Part shown: in pieces, positions 5,221 through 5,510 of the stretch
How positions within the stretch are numbered: the first letter of the stretch is position 1
Layout of the letters: each line of letters starts with the position of its first letter
Source: Chloroflexota bacterium
GTDB lineage: Bacteria > Chloroflexota > Limnocylindria > QHBO01
NCBI GenBank assembly: GCA_031177555.1
Contig: JAPSGM010000139.1
Span: forward strand, 1-5,510
Reading direction: 5' to 3'
DNA length: 5,510 nucleotides
Notes under the pieces: generated by a model
Told to the model about the DNA's origin: nothing
The model's input: only the letters and a program-made list of their open reading frames with translations
Databases searched by the model: none
Position numbers and translations under genes: made by a program

Positions 5221-5510
5221 CCGCGCCGGCTCGCCACGAAGCGCTCCATGCGGTCCATGGCCTCCACGATCTCCTCGTAGGCGGTGGCGTAGCACATCCG
5301 GACGTGCCCGGCGCCGGAGGGGCCGAAGGCGCTGCCCGGCACCACGGCCACCTTCTCCTCGCGCAGCAGCTCCTGGGCGAAGTTCTCGTCATCCATCCCG
5401 GTCACGTCGGTCACGTTCGGGAAGCAGTAGAACGCGCCCTTCGGCTCGAAGCACAGCAGCCCCATGGTGTTGAGCCGCCGCGTCATGAGCCGGCGGCGGC
5501 GGTCGTACTC
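5217..5510 (-). CDS. PLP-dependent class I/II aminotransferase, C-terminal part (5' end beyond the window)
   Basis: Only the last 97 residues are present, because the frame is open to the right edge. The fragment begins EYDRRRR and continues with LCFEPKGAFYCFPNV and EEKVAVVPGSAFGPSG. It reaches HVRMCYATAYEEI, whose arginine (residue 71 of the fragment) matches the substrate carboxylate-binding Arg of aspartate-aminotransferase-fold enzymes. This C-terminal small-domain pattern is typical of the PatA/AspC-like branch that transaminates aspartate, aromatic or N-acetyl-diaminopimelate substrates. The PLP lysine and main cofactor residues lie outside the window, so specificity cannot be assigned. 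Its stop overlaps the methyltransferase start by four bases. An ATG at 5486 is internal, not the true start, since EYDRRRR before it is conserved family sequence. Confidence 0.93.
   Translation of the reverse strand, partial: EYDRRRRLMTRRLNTMGLLCFEPKGAFYCFPNVTDVTGMDDENFAQELLREEKVAVVPGSAFGPSGAGHVRMCYATAYEEIVEAMDRMERFVASRRG

Noticed and set aside
5221..5295. Longer start (ATG 5295) for the methyltransferase
   Set aside because: The extra 25 residues are encoded over the aminotransferase in another frame and look like shadow sequence; the GTGA overlap start is the natural one.

Overview
This is a high-GC bacterial chromosomal segment with dense, ordinary-looking coding. It carries six genes, two of them cut by the window edges. 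The GatB type (tetra-cysteine zinc motif, archetypal indirect Asn/Gln-tRNA amidation enzyme), the very high GC, and promoter -10 boxes sitting 6-7 nt upstream of start codons point to a GC-rich lineage that uses leaderless mRNAs. Chloroflexota or Actinomycetota fit; I lean weakly to Chloroflexota and cannot decide from this window. No mobile element, CRISPR array, tRNA or rRNA was seen.

Left block, all on the minus strand, in transcription order: gatB (3635-2169), a membrane sensor histidine kinase (2134-617) and its NarL/FixJ-type response regulator (620 to beyond base 1). Kinase and regulator overlap by four bases (ATGA) and clearly form a two-component pair. The regulator start has a good Shine-Dalgarno sequence. 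The kinase GTG start has none, but has a TANNNT box 6 nt upstream, as does the gatB ATG. The kinase-regulator pair may therefore have its own leaderless promoter at the gatB 3' end while also being reached by gatB read-through.

Middle: a 125-bp divergent gap (3636-3760) carries the gatB promoter on one strand and, on the other, a TACGCT box 7 nt before a 143-residue protein of unknown function (3761-4192, plus strand). Its predicted secondary structure resembles small bacterial PH-like domains.

Right block, minus strand: the C-terminal 97 residues of a PLP-dependent class I/II aminotransferase (from the right edge to 5217), then a class I SAM-dependent methyltransferase (5220-4453) overlapping it by four bases (GTGA), so probably translationally coupled.

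The most unusual part is the 260-bp gap between the convergent unknown gene and the methyltransferase (4193-4452). It has a four-run G-tract motif, then a dense nest of inverted repeats built around GCCAG/CTGGC. These include a 15-bp stem, an overlapping 21-position long-range stem that shares one arm with it, several short perfect palindromes and an 11-bp direct repeat. The arms are mutually exclusive, so the region could fold in alternative ways. It could be a structured RNA, a dispersed palindromic repeat element, or a bidirectional termination region; the sequence alone does not decide.
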